Shown: positions 1-9,331, counted from the stretch's first letter. The stretch: 64,000 bases of DNA from Thalassobacillus_A hwangdonensis (GCF_042675915.1 NZ_JBHTKL010000001.1:1411178-1475177), one strand, 5' to 3'. Numbers and translations: made by a program. The notes: a model not told the origin generated them from the sequence alone.

Positions 1-494
1 GCTCTTGCCGCTGCGTTTATTGCAGATTCATAATCCGGATGGTTTGTTGCTTCACTCACATACTCTACATGTGTAACCTTATCGTTGGAATCAATGACAA
101 AAACTGATCTTGCCAGCAAACGAAGCTCTTCAATCAATACACCATACTTTTTACCGAAGTCACCTTCACGATGATCGGAAAGTGTATCGACATTTTCAAC
201 TCCTGCCGCACCGCACCAGCGTTTTTGCGCGAAAGGAAGATCCATGCTTACAGTAAGTACCTTCACATTATCCAACTTGTCCGCTTCTTCATTGAAGCGT
301 CGGGTTTGTTGGTCACATACCCCGGTATCAAGCGACGGAACGACACTGATAAGCTTGACATAGCCATTGTAATCATTCAATGTCACTTCACTAAGGTCGT
401 TTGCCAGCACCTTGAAATCTGGTGCCTGATCCCCCACTTTCACTTCTTCCCCCAACAATGTTACAGGATTTTCTTTAAATGTAATTGATGCCAT
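1..494 (-). CDS. tpx: Thiol peroxidase Tpx (3' end cut by window)
   Basis: Reduces hydroperoxides in the cytoplasm using thioredoxin (2-Cys atypical peroxiredoxin family). About 164 codons are visible, starting MASITFKENPVTLLGEEV. The peroxidatic Cys sits in PSLDTGVCDQQT and the resolving Cys in RWCGAAG, as expected for Tpx. The frame ends at NHPDYESAINAAARA, so only a few C-terminal residues are missing compared with the usual ~166. The start is the ATG behind GGAGAAGGAGG. It is first in a row of minus-strand genes but has its own spacing from ytfJ, where a terminator lies between them. Confidence 0.95.
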   Translation of the reverse strand, partial: MASITFKENPVTLLGEEVKVGDQAPDFKVLANDLSEVTLNDYNGYVKLISVVPSLDTGVCDQQTRRFNEEADKLDNVKVLTVSMDLPFAQKRWCGAAGVENVDTLSDHREGDFGKKYGVLIEELRLLARSVFVIDSNDKVTHVEYVSEATNHPDYESAINAAAR

Positions 495-562
495 CCTGAA
501 TTCCTCCTTCTCCTCTGCAAGTTCTAAATCACTTCATCATATAGGGCCTTTATGGTCCATAC

Positions 563-599
563 AAAAAAGCTGCCTATCAATATTATGAAGGCAGTTTTC
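563..599 (-). terminator. Terminator of ytfI-ytfJ
   Basis: On the minus strand a CTGCC/GGCAG stem with an A/T-rich loop is followed by TTTTTT, just past the ytfJ stop. Confidence 0.75.
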
Positions 600-613
600 T
601 GTATTGTCTAACG

Positions 614-1096
614 TTATCCTCCTTGTTCTGAGGAATATTTTCGAACCCCACGTTGACTGCTGCTGCTTTTTCCGCTTCCATTGTTCTGCAGCATCTCCTG
701 GATCTTTTCTATGATTGCTGGTGCCAAGTCCAGCATCTTTTCATATAGATGCGCCTGCTCATTCAAATGAATCATCTGAACGCCAGTCTTCTTGACGATA
801 AGGAATGCAATCGGTGTAATCGAAACACCACCACCGCTTCCTCCTCCAAATGGTAATTCTTCCCCACCCTGGCCTTGACCCTGGCTGTTGTTCCCTTGAT
901 TCCCCTGCCCATTCGAACTTGCAGGGTAAAACTCACTACCACCGGCAGCGAAACCGAACCCGACTCTGGATACGGGAATGATGATACTGCCATCTGGAGT
1001 CTCGACAGCCTCTCCCACGATCGTATTGACATCGATCATTTCTTTCAGGCTGTCCATTGCTGTTGTCATAAGTCCTTGGATTGGATGTTCACTCAT
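614..1096 (-). CDS. ytfJ: GerW family sporulation protein YtfJ
   Basis: 160 residues. The family is forespore-expressed in B. subtilis and needed for SleB-dependent germination. N-terminal segment HPIQGLMTTAMDSLKEMIDV is family-typical, followed by VSRVGFGFAAGGSEF, a Gly/Gln/Asn-rich spacer (about residues 60-90), then VSITPIAFLIVKK and a Ser/Lys-rich tail. It sits 18 bp downstream of ytfI, the same pair as in B. subtilis, so co-transcription is likely. The role is inferred from the family; the sequence shows no enzymatic motif. Confidence 0.93.
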   Translation of the reverse strand: MSEHPIQGLMTTAMDSLKEMIDVNTIVGEAVETPDGSIIIPVSRVGFGFAAGGSEFYPASSNGQGNQGNNSQGQGQGGEELPFGGGSGGGVSITPIAFLIVKKTGVQMIHLNEQAHLYEKMLDLAPAIIEKIQEMLQNNGSGKSSSSQRGVRKYSSEQGG

Positions 1097-1114
1097 CTTG
1101 TAACCTCCTGCTTG

Positions 1115-1699
1115 TCATCCGGCGTTTCGGGATCTTTGATTCACGTGTCTAAACCATACATACATAGCCTTACCGATGCGAAATGAAAATATACCGTCTG
1201 CCTGCACACGAAAACATTTTTCCTGAAAGGACGGTGTAACTTTCAGTTGAGGGCGGGATTTGACGATGAATAATTCTATGAATAATAGCTCAAGCACCCC
1301 GGCCAGACCCATCATAAGTCCACTGATCGTTCCTGTCGAAGAAGCCATTCCTGTCCCGATGATCATACGGCTATCCAACTGATGAATGGTGAATACGTTG
1401 GCCATTCGCTTCATATCATTCCAAAGCCGGTGGTCGAGAATCTCTTTTTTTAGTTTTTCATTGTCTGGTTGACCGCCTTCAGAACTTTTATCATCATCAT
1501 CTTTACCTGAAAGGAAATCAGCTTTATCTTTCAAATCGAATTGTTTGTGATAAACAGGTAGGAAACCTAAATAAACGGCTACTTGGAAAGCTTTTTTCTC
1601 TTCCCAATAATCCAGCCGGAAGTCGATTGAAACTTTTATAATAATCAACAGGAGGAGTAAGATAACAAGTAATGCCACTACAAGCAACAGCCATTTCAT
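1115..1699 (-). CDS. ytfI: DUF2953 membrane protein YtfI
   Basis: 194 residues. One N-terminal membrane segment (WLLLVVALLVILLLLLIII) is followed by a soluble domain with a charged linker rich in D/K/E around residues 65-85. The biochemical role is unknown; its partner ytfJ and a possible sigma-F-type promoter suggest forespore expression. A GTG lies three codons upstream, but the ATG at 1699 has CAGGTG six bases before it and is preferred. Confidence 0.85.
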   Translation of the reverse strand: MKWLLLVVALLVILLLLLIIIKVSIDFRLDYWEEKKAFQVAVYLGFLPVYHKQFDLKDKADFLSGKDDDDKSSEGGQPDNEKLKKEILDHRLWNDMKRMANVFTIHQLDSRMIIGTGMASSTGTISGLMMGLAGVLELLFIELFIVKSRPQLKVTPSFQEKCFRVQADGIFSFRIGKAMYVWFRHVNQRSRNAG

Positions 1700-1715
1700 G
1701 TTTATCACCTGAGAT

Positions 1716-1745
1716 TAGTATTTTCAGGAAATGCTTACACTAAAC
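1716..1745 (-). promoter_or_regulatory. Possible sigma-F/G promoter of ytfI-ytfJ
   Basis: Minus strand GTTTA, 15 bp, GAAAATACTA. This has one mismatch in each box to GYATA and GGNNANAMTR. It is placed 17 bp upstream of the ytfI ATG. B. subtilis ytfJ is forespore-specific, which fits, but the match is imperfect. Confidence 0.35.
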
Positions 1746-1835
1746 GTTCGAATTCAAAATTGACTGGTAATTGCTATTATTGGCGAAAATAAGATGGTAA
1801 GATGAACGTACATAGAAGCCATAGGAGGAGTAGTT

Positions 1836-2645
1836 ATGTCAAATAACCGCAGAAATCTTTATTTTTATTACCCGCCGAATAAAGAGCTTGATGATAAGCT
1901 TGCCCCTTTGCGTGATCTTGCTTCAGAGAACGGATTCAATATCCAGGAAGAACCGGAACAAGCGAATATCATCATCAGTGTCGGTGGCGACGGCACGTTC
2001 CTGCAGGCAGTCAGAAAGACGGGATTTCGACAGGACTGCTTATACGTAGGGATTCGTCGTGAAGATGAAGCAGGATTATATTGTGACTTCAATCTGGACG
2101 ACTACGATTCCATGGTCCATTCGATGCTGCATGCAGATCTGGAAGTGCGGAGATTCCCGGTCATCGAAGCTACAGTTAATGGGGAAGCATCGTTCTTATG
2201 TTTGAATGAATGCAGTCTGCGCTCCACCCTGATCAAAACCATCGTTGTCGATGTATTGATTGATGACCTTCATTTTGAAACCTTTCGAGGGGATGGACTT
2301 GTAGTTGCTACCCCGACTGGAAGCACCGGATATAATAAATCGACAAAAGGAGCAGTCATCGACCCAAAACTACCATGCTACCAAGTATCTGAAATCGCTT
2401 CTTTGAATAACAACCGTTACCGTACGCTGGGCTCCTCCTTCGTATTAAGTTCAGAGAGAAAACTGACATTAAGTGTCCAGCAGGATGGAAATGATTATCC
2501 CATCATAGGGATGGACAACGAAGCTTATTCCATTCGTAACATAAAGGAATTGTCCATCAAGCTGAGTGATTCGGTAGTCAAAACAGTCAAAATGAAAGAC
2601 AATACTTTCTGGGATCGAGTCAAGCGTACATTTTTAGATGAGTAG
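1836..2645 (+). CDS. nadK: NAD kinase
   Basis: 269 residues; phosphorylates NAD to NADP with ATP in the cytoplasm. The diagnostic ISVGGDGTFLQAV motif is at residues ~47-59, followed by NECSLRS and the second-domain motif VATPTGSTGYNKS. Length and the position next to ytfJ match the second NAD kinase of B. subtilis (ytdI/ppnKB/nadK2). The start ATG follows AGGAGGAG. It is monocistronic, divergent from ytfI and ends in a strong bidirectional terminator. Confidence 0.95.
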   Translation: MSNNRRNLYFYYPPNKELDDKLAPLRDLASENGFNIQEEPEQANIIISVGGDGTFLQAVRKTGFRQDCLYVGIRREDEAGLYCDFNLDDYDSMVHSMLHADLEVRRFPVIEATVNGEASFLCLNECSLRSTLIKTIVVDVLIDDLHFETFRGDGLVVATPTGSTGYNKSTKGAVIDPKLPCYQVSEIASLNNNRYRTLGSSFVLSSERKLTLSVQQDGNDYPIIGMDNEAYSIRNIKELSIKLSDSVVKTVKMKDNTFWDRVKRTFLDE

Positions 2646-2651
2646 AATAAC

Positions 2652-2684
2652 AAAAAGCAGCACATACGGAATGTGCTGCTTTTT
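2652..2684. terminator. Bidirectional terminator, nadK / amidohydrolase
   Basis: Perfect 14-bp stem AAAAAGCAGCACAT...ATGTGCTGCTTTTT with a 5-base loop between the two convergent genes. Confidence 0.9.
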
Positions 2685-2692
2685 CCTTATCG

Positions 2693-4288
2693 TCAGGTTG
2701 TACGGTGGTACATGATTTCTCCATCCACGACTGTCATCCACACGTTGGCATCGGCAACTTCATGTGGGGCTACAGTGAACAAGTCCCTGTCCAAAATCGT
2801 GAAATCTGCAACGTAGCCTTTTTTGATCATTCCCTGCTCGTCTTCGCGATTGATTGCGTACGCACTTCCCTTCGTATATAAAGCAATCGCTTCATACATA
2901 GAGAGGCGTTCCGACTCCCCATAGACGTTCATATCGTAACTCGCCCTTCTGTCGACAGCCGCACGAATCCCAAGCAACGGATTAACTTCCTCAATCGGTG
3001 CATCCGATCCACCGGCACATGGAATCCCTTCATCGATAAGTGTCTTCCAAATATAAGATGTTTTCAGACGTTCCTCCCCAATTCGATCGATCACCCACGG
3101 AAAGTCAGAGGCGACAAAAGTAGGCTGGAGATCCAGAATTGCATTCACGGTCTTAAGTCGCTCCAACAGGTCCTTTCGCAAAATCTGAGCATGAATGATC
3201 CGGTCACGAAAACCATTCTCCAAAGGATACATCTCAATTGCGTGCAGCGTGGCCTCTACCGCCTTATCCCCAATTGCATGAACGGCTACCGGCATATCAT
3301 AGCTTCTCGCCTTCTTCACAAGATGATGGAGGTTTTCCTCTGTATGAATGGCTACACCTGTATTTCCCGGGTCATCTGCATAGTCTTCTGACAACCACGC
3401 AGTTCTTCCGCCCAGTGCACCATCGGAAAAGATTTTCATCGCACCAAGTTCGACGAAATCCGTCCCGCTTCTGAAGCTAAGGTTTGCGTCTGCCATATCA
3501 TCCACCACTTCATGATGAACAAGTAAATGTGCCCTGAATTTTGCATCCTTTCCATTGATTACATTCAAAAAGGCATGCAAAGTCTTACTGAAACCTCCAT
3601 AGTAGTTCAAATCTTCACTATGACCACCGACAAGTCCGAGACGGTACATATCATTAAGCGCAAGTTCAATCGCCCGGTTCAAGTATGCATGTGTGTATTC
3701 TGGAAGTGCATCTTTGATCAGTTCCTGTGCAGTATCGTGAAAAAATCCCTCCGGCTCACCTTGGTCATCTTTTACAATGACACCGCCTTGCGGATCAGGA
3801 GTGGCGGCATTGATATTAGCAAGCTTCATTGCAGTCGAATTTGCGAGCAGTGCATGCCGACATACCCTTGTCAGCATAATCGGGTGCTCAGAGGAAATTT
3901 CATCCAATTCATCTCTGTGAAGAATCCTAGGGTTATCCCATTGGTTTTCATTCCATCCATCACCGATGATCCATTCCCCTGGCTCCAGCTGTTCCGAATA
4001 TTTTTTAAGTGCCTCTTTCACTTCCTCTGCCGACTTCATGAATGAAAGGTCTAGTCTTAAAAGCCTTTCACCATGTCCGATAATATGCAAATGGCTATCG
4101 ACAAAACCGGGATACATTACATGCCCACGCAGGTTGTACTCTGCAGTAATATCATCTTTATACTTGTCGAATAAATCCTGTGTGTCCCCGGTATCGATTA
4201 TGGTGCCATCTTTTGTAATTACTGCCTCGACCGAATCCCCTTCGTCTATCATGGTATAGATTTTCCCACCATACCAAAGCTTGACCAT
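2693..4288 (-). CDS. YtcJ-type metal-dependent amidohydrolase
   Basis: 531 residues, amidohydrolase_3 family. The metal-binding HxH is in GFVDSHLHIIGHG (~residues 62-74). Later metal ligands are likely in FSDGALGG, VAVHAIGDKAVEA and CAGGSDAPIEEVNP (Asp). No signal peptide, so cytoplasmic. The substrate cannot be told from sequence; family members hydrolyse amides, N-formyl or imide bonds. The start ATG follows GGGAGGAG. Single gene between two terminators. Confidence 0.9.
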   Translation of the reverse strand: MVKLWYGGKIYTMIDEGDSVEAVITKDGTIIDTGDTQDLFDKYKDDITAEYNLRGHVMYPGFVDSHLHIIGHGERLLRLDLSFMKSAEEVKEALKKYSEQLEPGEWIIGDGWNENQWDNPRILHRDELDEISSEHPIMLTRVCRHALLANSTAMKLANINAATPDPQGGVIVKDDQGEPEGFFHDTAQELIKDALPEYTHAYLNRAIELALNDMYRLGLVGGHSEDLNYYGGFSKTLHAFLNVINGKDAKFRAHLLVHHEVVDDMADANLSFRSGTDFVELGAMKIFSDGALGGRTAWLSEDYADDPGNTGVAIHTEENLHHLVKKARSYDMPVAVHAIGDKAVEATLHAIEMYPLENGFRDRIIHAQILRKDLLERLKTVNAILDLQPTFVASDFPWVIDRIGEERLKTSYIWKTLIDEGIPCAGGSDAPIEEVNPLLGIRAAVDRRASYDMNVYGESERLSMYEAIALYTKGSAYAINREDEQGMIKKGYVADFTILDRDLFTVAPHEVADANVWMTVVDGEIMYHRTT

Positions 4289-4346
4289 ATGTACTCCTCC
4301 CTACCCTTTGGATATTATCTCCATTCTATATTGAAACCAATATGAA

Positions 4347-4380
4347 GAAAAGCCCCACTGCTCAGCAGTAGGGCTTTTTT
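4347..4380 (-). terminator. Terminator of the SASP gene
   Basis: Minus strand AGCCCTACTGCTGAGCAGTG GGGCT hairpin followed by TTTTCTT; the + strand side also has a T run, so it may work both ways. Confidence 0.8.
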
Positions 4381-4390
4381 AGCCATGTTA

Positions 4391-4591
4391 TTAACGTTGT
4401 TGTCCACCGAATTGCTGCTCAGCTTGTTGAACCAAGCGCTTAGTGATTTCTCCACCTACAGATCCGTTAGCACGGGAAGTAGAATCTGGACCAAGTTGAA
4501 CACCGAATTCTTGTGCGATTTCGTATTTCATTTGATCCAAAGCTTGCTGTACTCCAGGTACAACCAATTGGTTTGAGTTGTTGTTCGCCAT
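4391..4591 (-). CDS. sspA: Alpha/beta-type small acid-soluble spore protein
   Basis: 66 residues. These proteins coat and protect DNA in the dormant spore and are cleaved by the GPR protease on germination. Both family blocks are clear: ALDQMKYEIAQEFGVQLGPD (contains the E/F-G protease region) and TSRANGSVGGEITKRLV. The ATG follows GAGGAGGTGA, a very strong site as usual for abundant spore proteins. The position beside thiI is that of sspA in B. subtilis; the symbol rests on synteny. Confidence 0.95.
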   Translation of the reverse strand: MANNNSNQLVVPGVQQALDQMKYEIAQEFGVQLGPDSTSRANGSVGGEITKRLVQQAEQQFGGQQR

Positions 4592-4614
4592 TGTAAGTCA
4601 CCTCCTCGTACTAC

Positions 4615-4644
4615 TAGAATGCGTAATGAGGAGGATAACATGCA
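4615..4644 (-). promoter_or_regulatory. Sigma-G promoter of the SASP gene
   Basis: Minus strand TGCATG, 17 bp, CATTCTA fits GNATR and CATNNTA exactly. The predicted start lies about 18 bases before the ATG, immediately ahead of the ribosome site. Confidence 0.6.
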
Positions 4645-4697
4645 CTACTTAGGACTGGTATTTGTTGCTATAACTTACAATGATTCATTGAATATAA

Positions 4698-5900
4698 TCA
4701 GAATAAGTCCTCGAATTCCTGCTTCGGTTTACTCTGTGCTTTTAATTCAATGATTTCTCGCTCGCTGACAGCTTCGAGAATATCTTCCGTAAAATCTGAA
4801 TTGGATTCATAAAAATTCGCCTTTTCGCGCTTCGGTCTTGTTTTTGGCGCTTTTGGTACGAACACGGTACAGCAATCCTCATACGGTCGTATGGAAATAT
4901 CGTACGTTCCTATTTCTCGGGAAATATTGATAATATCCAATTTATCCATTGCAACCAACGGACGGATAATTGGATAATTGGTGACTTCATTGATCGTACT
5001 CATGCTCTCCATCGTCTGACTGGCGACTTGACCAAGGCTCTCACCGGTTGTCATCGAAAGGATTTCCTGTTCTTTGGCAACTTCTTCACTGATGCGTAGC
5101 ATCATCCTGCGCATGATGGTCATACTGTACCCTTCAGGCATTTCCCTGTGGATTTTCTGCTGAATTTTAGTGAATGGAATGATATGGACCTTGATATCAT
5201 TGCCATACTCTGTCATTTGCTGCGCCAAATCCATTACCTTTTGTCTCGCTCTGTCACTGGTATAAGGTGGCGAATGAAAATGAATCGCTTCAAGCTGGAC
5301 TCCACGTTTCATAGTCAAATAACCAGCAACCGGGCTATCAATTCCTCCAGAAAGCAGCAATAATGATTTACCAGTTGTCCCAACCGGCAATCCGCCTGCT
5401 CCAGGATAATTTTTTGAAGTAATATAGGCTGCGTCCTGCCTTACTTCCACTTTGAGTTCCACATCTGGGTGGTGTACATCTACTGTTACATCTTCTGTAT
5501 TCACTAAAACATGCGTACCGATAATCCGGTTCAAATCCTGAGAACGCACAGGAAATTGTTTATCTGTCCTTTTTGCAGATACCTTAAATGTTCTCGCATC
5601 TTCCGCATCATTGAACGCATATAGGGCAGCTTCCTTGATCAGCTCTTCATCTTTTTCTGTACGGATGGCAAAGCTGAGGCTCTGGATCCCAAACACTTTC
5701 TGACATTCCTGCATGATCTCATGGGCATCTTCTCCGTTAAGCACCACAAACATATGGTCACGCGTCTTCTTGATCTTGATTCCTGCATATCCACTAAGCT
5801 TTTTCATCAAATTTCCTTGCAGACGCTGTTCAAAGAGCTTTCGATTTTTCCCTTTCAACGCCATCTCACCGTATCGTATCATGATTTGATCAAATTTCAT
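4698..5900 (-). CDS. thiI: tRNA 4-thiouridine synthase ThiI
   Basis: 400 residues. Adenylates U8 of tRNA and transfers sulfur to give s4U. Order: NFLD and THUMP region (residues 1-165), then PP-loop ATPase with LLLLSGGIDSPVAGY at ~178-192. A later conserved Cys pair is in RPYEDCCTVF. There is no C-terminal rhodanese domain, the normal Bacillus form, which takes sulfur from the dedicated desulfurase encoded next door. It starts 6 bp after nifZ, so one transcript is likely. Confidence 0.96.
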   Translation of the reverse strand: MKFDQIMIRYGEMALKGKNRKLFEQRLQGNLMKKLSGYAGIKIKKTRDHMFVVLNGEDAHEIMQECQKVFGIQSLSFAIRTEKDEELIKEAALYAFNDAEDARTFKVSAKRTDKQFPVRSQDLNRIIGTHVLVNTEDVTVDVHHPDVELKVEVRQDAAYITSKNYPGAGGLPVGTTGKSLLLLSGGIDSPVAGYLTMKRGVQLEAIHFHSPPYTSDRARQKVMDLAQQMTEYGNDIKVHIIPFTKIQQKIHREMPEGYSMTIMRRMMLRISEEVAKEQEILSMTTGESLGQVASQTMESMSTINEVTNYPIIRPLVAMDKLDIINISREIGTYDISIRPYEDCCTVFVPKAPKTRPKREKANFYESNSDFTEDILEAVSEREIIELKAQSKPKQEFEDLF

Positions 5901-5906
5901 TTTTAT

Positions 5907-7046
5907 CTACCCCATCACTTCGTGTAATTCATTGATTGTTTGTTCTAATTGTTCGCAAAAAGTCCTGACTTCATCAATTGAGTTCTCATAAGATAAGCTT
6001 ACTCTTAAAGCACTTACCGTCCGGTCGTGCTCCATTCCACAAGCGGCAAGGACTGCACTTTCATCCGCATCTTTGGATGAGCATGCCGATTTTGTAGAAA
6101 TGAAGATCTCTTTTTTACCCAGAGAATGAATGATGACTTCAGGTTTCAGTCCCGGCACAGAAAAATTCAAAATATGAAGTGCAGCTTCTTCGGGCGAGTT
6201 GAGAACCACACCACTCATTTCATTAATCTTCTCTCTTAAGAATTGGTTCATCTCAGTCATTTTATCGCGATTCGTCTTTTCCGCTTCCAATATGAGTCTT
6301 AACGCCTTCACAAACGACACGATTCCCGCCAGGTTTTCTGTCCCTGACCTTAAGGATGCTTCCTGTGAACCTCCGTGCATCAATGGAAATAATGTCGTCC
6401 CGTTCTTTACATATAGAGCTCCGGTTCCTTTCAGGCCATGGATTTTATGGCCGGAGAAGGTGCAAAGGTCGATTCCGTGACCCTTAATATCCAATTGATG
6501 CTTGCCAAGTCCTTGGACATGGTCCACGTGAAAGAACAATTTGTGGTGGGAGGAAGCAATCTTTCCAATCTCCTTGATCGGCTGTATCGTTCCTATTTCA
6601 TTATTCACTGACATGATACTGATCAGGATCGTATCATCTTTTATTGCATTTTCCACATCGCTTGGGGAAACTTCCCCGAACTCGTTAACAGGAAGATAGG
6701 TAACTTCAAATCCAAGTGATTCCAGTGAACGACATGCTTCCAATACGGATGGATGCTCGATGGAAGATGTGATGATGTGCTTTCCTCTATTCTGGTGCTG
6801 AAGCGCAATTCCTTTGATTGCCATATTGTTCCCCTCTGTACCACCAGAGGTGAAGATGACTTCTTCCGGTTTTACGGCCAGCAATTGAGCTGCCTGTTTC
6901 TTGGACTGCTGCAGCAATCGTTCTGCTTCACTACCAAAATGGTGAATGGAAGAAGGATTGGCGAAATACGTTTCAGCAACCTTATGAAAACTGGCAAGCA
7001 CTTCTTTATGTGGTTTTGTTGTCGCACTGTTATCCAAATAGATCAT
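5907..7046 (-). CDS. nifZ: Cysteine desulfurase NifZ/IscS-like, partner of ThiI
   Basis: 379 residues. PLP enzyme that strips sulfur from cysteine. MIYLDNSATTKPHKEVL start, PLP-lysine in FSGHKIHGLKGTGALY, and the active-site Cys in STKSACSSKD are all present. The group with a short active-site loop beside thiI supplies sulfur for s4U in B. subtilis; here the gene is immediately upstream of thiI, supporting that role rather than Fe-S assembly. The ATG follows AAGGAGATAG. Confidence 0.94.
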   Translation of the reverse strand: MIYLDNSATTKPHKEVLASFHKVAETYFANPSSIHHFGSEAERLLQQSKKQAAQLLAVKPEEVIFTSGGTEGNNMAIKGIALQHQNRGKHIITSSIEHPSVLEACRSLESLGFEVTYLPVNEFGEVSPSDVENAIKDDTILISIMSVNNEIGTIQPIKEIGKIASSHHKLFFHVDHVQGLGKHQLDIKGHGIDLCTFSGHKIHGLKGTGALYVKNGTTLFPLMHGGSQEASLRSGTENLAGIVSFVKALRLILEAEKTNRDKMTEMNQFLREKINEMSGVVLNSPEEAALHILNFSVPGLKPEVIIHSLGKKEIFISTKSACSSKDADESAVLAACGMEHDRTVSALRVSLSYENSIDEVRTFCEQLEQTINELHEVMG

Positions 7047-7155
7047 CGTACTATCTCCTTTTACGTTTTTGCAATCTTAGATTTTATCATACAATGAATG
7101 GAAAATAAATAAACCTGACCAAAAGAGGATACTCAGTCAGATGATCCTCATAGGA

Positions 7156-7189
7156 AAGCCCGAACAAAGCATTGCTTTTGTCCGGGCTT
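7156..7189 (-). terminator. Hairpin after the ezrA-linked gene
   Basis: AAGCCCGGACAAAAGC / GCTTTGTTCGGGCTT long stem, weak T run (TTTCCTAT) on the minus strand. Separates the ezrA transcript from nifZ-thiI. Confidence 0.65.
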
Positions 7190-7235
7190 GGATTCATCTT
7201 ATTCAATTATTCTTTCCTTCCAGGGGTTCAGCCCT

Positions 7236-7559
7236 CTATTCATTACCCGATAACTCAAGGGAGGCAAGCAGTGTATCAATGGAAAGCTTTCCGTCATCAG
7301 AAACATCTGTCACCCACTCAGGTGTCACGGCGGTTCCGATAACGGTCGGAGTGGAAGATTGTTCAACTTCATTTACAACTAAGTCCCATCTTCGGGAAAA
7401 AGCGATTTGCCCCTGACTTTTCGTTTTGTCGTAAGTGAAGTTCGCAGAATGATCTGTTGCGGTCCGACCTTCATCACCGACTTGTATGAATAACACAATT
7501 ACAACTGTCCATACAGCTATTGTCGTTACACCTGCGACGTACATCATCCACTTTCGCAC
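7236..7559 (-). CDS. Small membrane-anchored protein co-transcribed with ezrA
   Basis: About 107 residues and not recognised. One N-terminal membrane segment (YVAGVTTIAVWTVVIVLFI, residues ~6-24) is followed by an exported domain of ~80 residues, with blocks GQIAFSRRWDLVVNE, TPTVIGTAVTPEWV and DGKLSIDTLLASLE. It begins right after the ezrA stop, so it should be translated from the ezrA mRNA. Two starts are possible: GTG at 7571 and GTG at 7559. The second has AGGTGGTG six bases before it and is chosen. The B. subtilis locus has braB here instead. Confidence 0.7.
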   Translation of the reverse strand: MRKWMMYVAGVTTIAVWTVVIVLFIQVGDEGRTATDHSANFTYDKTKSQGQIAFSRRWDLVVNEVEQSSTPTVIGTAVTPEWVTDVSDDGKLSIDTLLASLELSGNE

Positions 7560-7576
7560 CTGAAACACCACCTATA

Positions 7577-9268
7577 TCACACTGTCACTTTTTCGCTATA
7601 TTCCAATCGTTTCAGTAAGTTCGGCTCAATCTGATTGATTGCTTCCGTAGCAATCTCCACCGCAGCTTCATATTGACATTCTCTGAATTCGCGTTCAGCC
7701 TCAGCTAATCTTGCTGCAAGCAGTGGGTACTTACTTCGGTAACGATTCCCACATTGAATGACTTGTTCTGCAAGCATGGACTGTTCGATTGTATTTTCGG
7801 CTGATTCGTGGACGCGTTCCACCGTATGGATGGCATCCAGCAAACTTGAATTCAATTCACTGATGTCCAGCGGTTGTCGATCCAATCCTGCGTTCACTTC
7901 GACCAGTTTGCTCTGTGCGTTATGCAGATCTTCCAAAATGTATTCTGGAACACCAGGCATATTGCTCTTAACAAGTTTGCGGTTCGTCTGCATCAATTTC
8001 TGCTGCATTTCCGCTAACTTTTTCTTCGCCTCATGTTCGTCTTTTCGAAGGCTGCGAATTTTTTCATTGAATTCACTGTGTTGTACTTGCAGTGCCTCAA
8101 GCTGCTCCTGGTTCTGCTCAAGCTCCACTCTCAATTCACTGTATGGAGATTCTTCGTCAGAAAGTTTCGCTTGGAATTCAGTGAATTGCTTCTTGATTTT
8201 GGTCATCCATTTCTCAAGACCTATGTGCTCTTCCATATCTTTATCGTCAAACTGGTAGGAGATCTGCAATTCTTCTACTTCCTGTTTGGTCGCAACAAGA
8301 ATCTTTTCTGATTCATCCAGCAATTCCTGATATGGTTCTTTCTGCTTCTCGACAAAGTTGCGATCGATCGCTTCTTTCTCTAGGAGATGATACATTTCAT
8401 TGATACGATTCTCTGTTTCCTTGACGATTTCTTCTATTCCTTCAAGCTTACCTTTTTCCAATTGCTTCACACAGAAGACCAAGCCTTCTTGATGTTTATG
8501 TACTTCCTTCTCAAATCCGAGGTGGCTGAGTCTGAATCCATCTGCATTCATACCTTGAATACCTGTCAGGATATCTGATAATTGGCCAGGCAGCTCATAG
8601 GATGTTTTCTTATAAAGCAGCGGAAATGCCTCTACGCGCTTCGTCCAAATCGCCATTTCCTGCTTGATTTCTTCTACTAACTGGTTCGCTTCAAGGTAGT
8701 CCCCTTGTTGTACCATGTCATGATACTTCTCAAGCTTCCCATCCAAGTAATCCAATTTGTTATCAAAAGATTTTTCTGCTTTGCCGAACTTATAATTATT
8801 CTGAAGGAGTTCTTTTCTCATCGCTTTCAATTCAGGCTGGATCGTCTCAATCTCTTTACGGCTCGTTTCTTCAGAATCCATCAACTGATCAAGTTCATGG
8901 AACATCGCTTCAATATCCGCTTCGATTTCCTGAAGTTTGGCTTCCGTGTGGTTAAGGATCGCTTTAGCTTTCTTGAATCGATAACGATCAGCAGCTTCCT
9001 CCACGTCAAACAGATCCTCTTCAAGGTTGGGCAGTTCCTTCATCAATATCTCATCCCAGCGCTCCCGCCAGGTTTCGAACTTTTCCTGCGTTTGACCTAA
9101 TAGGTTCAGACTTTTGATTCTGGAAAGTTCCTCTGTGACTTTCCTGTTCATAATATCCAATTTCCATGACTCCAGTCGATCCACTTCGTCATAGATTCTC
9201 TTGCGAATGATCAGCCCGGTTATGATCAGTCCGATCAATAGAACGATAGTCCCTACTATGTATTCCAT
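7577..9268 (-). CDS. ezrA: Septation ring regulator EzrA
   Basis: 563 residues, matching the usual ~562. N-out single membrane anchor MEYIVGTIVLLIGLIITGLII, then spectrin-like coiled coils to the C-terminus. The conserved patch VIQCGNRYRSKYP near residue 525 corresponds to the QNR motif needed for midcell localisation. EzrA restrains FtsZ assembly and links to PBP1. The frame is open far upstream, but the ATG at 9268 with AAGGAGG eight bases before it gives the family N-terminus. Confidence 0.96.
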   Translation of the reverse strand: MEYIVGTIVLLIGLIITGLIIRKRIYDEVDRLESWKLDIMNRKVTEELSRIKSLNLLGQTQEKFETWRERWDEILMKELPNLEEDLFDVEEAADRYRFKKAKAILNHTEAKLQEIEADIEAMFHELDQLMDSEETSRKEIETIQPELKAMRKELLQNNYKFGKAEKSFDNKLDYLDGKLEKYHDMVQQGDYLEANQLVEEIKQEMAIWTKRVEAFPLLYKKTSYELPGQLSDILTGIQGMNADGFRLSHLGFEKEVHKHQEGLVFCVKQLEKGKLEGIEEIVKETENRINEMYHLLEKEAIDRNFVEKQKEPYQELLDESEKILVATKQEVEELQISYQFDDKDMEEHIGLEKWMTKIKKQFTEFQAKLSDEESPYSELRVELEQNQEQLEALQVQHSEFNEKIRSLRKDEHEAKKKLAEMQQKLMQTNRKLVKSNMPGVPEYILEDLHNAQSKLVEVNAGLDRQPLDISELNSSLLDAIHTVERVHESAENTIEQSMLAEQVIQCGNRYRSKYPLLAARLAEAEREFRECQYEAAVEIATEAINQIEPNLLKRLEYSEKVTV

Positions 9269-9331
9269 AGACAGCCTCCTTGCCACAATGAAAAAGGGAT
9301 GAAAATACCTTAGAAAATTATGTTTTATTGT

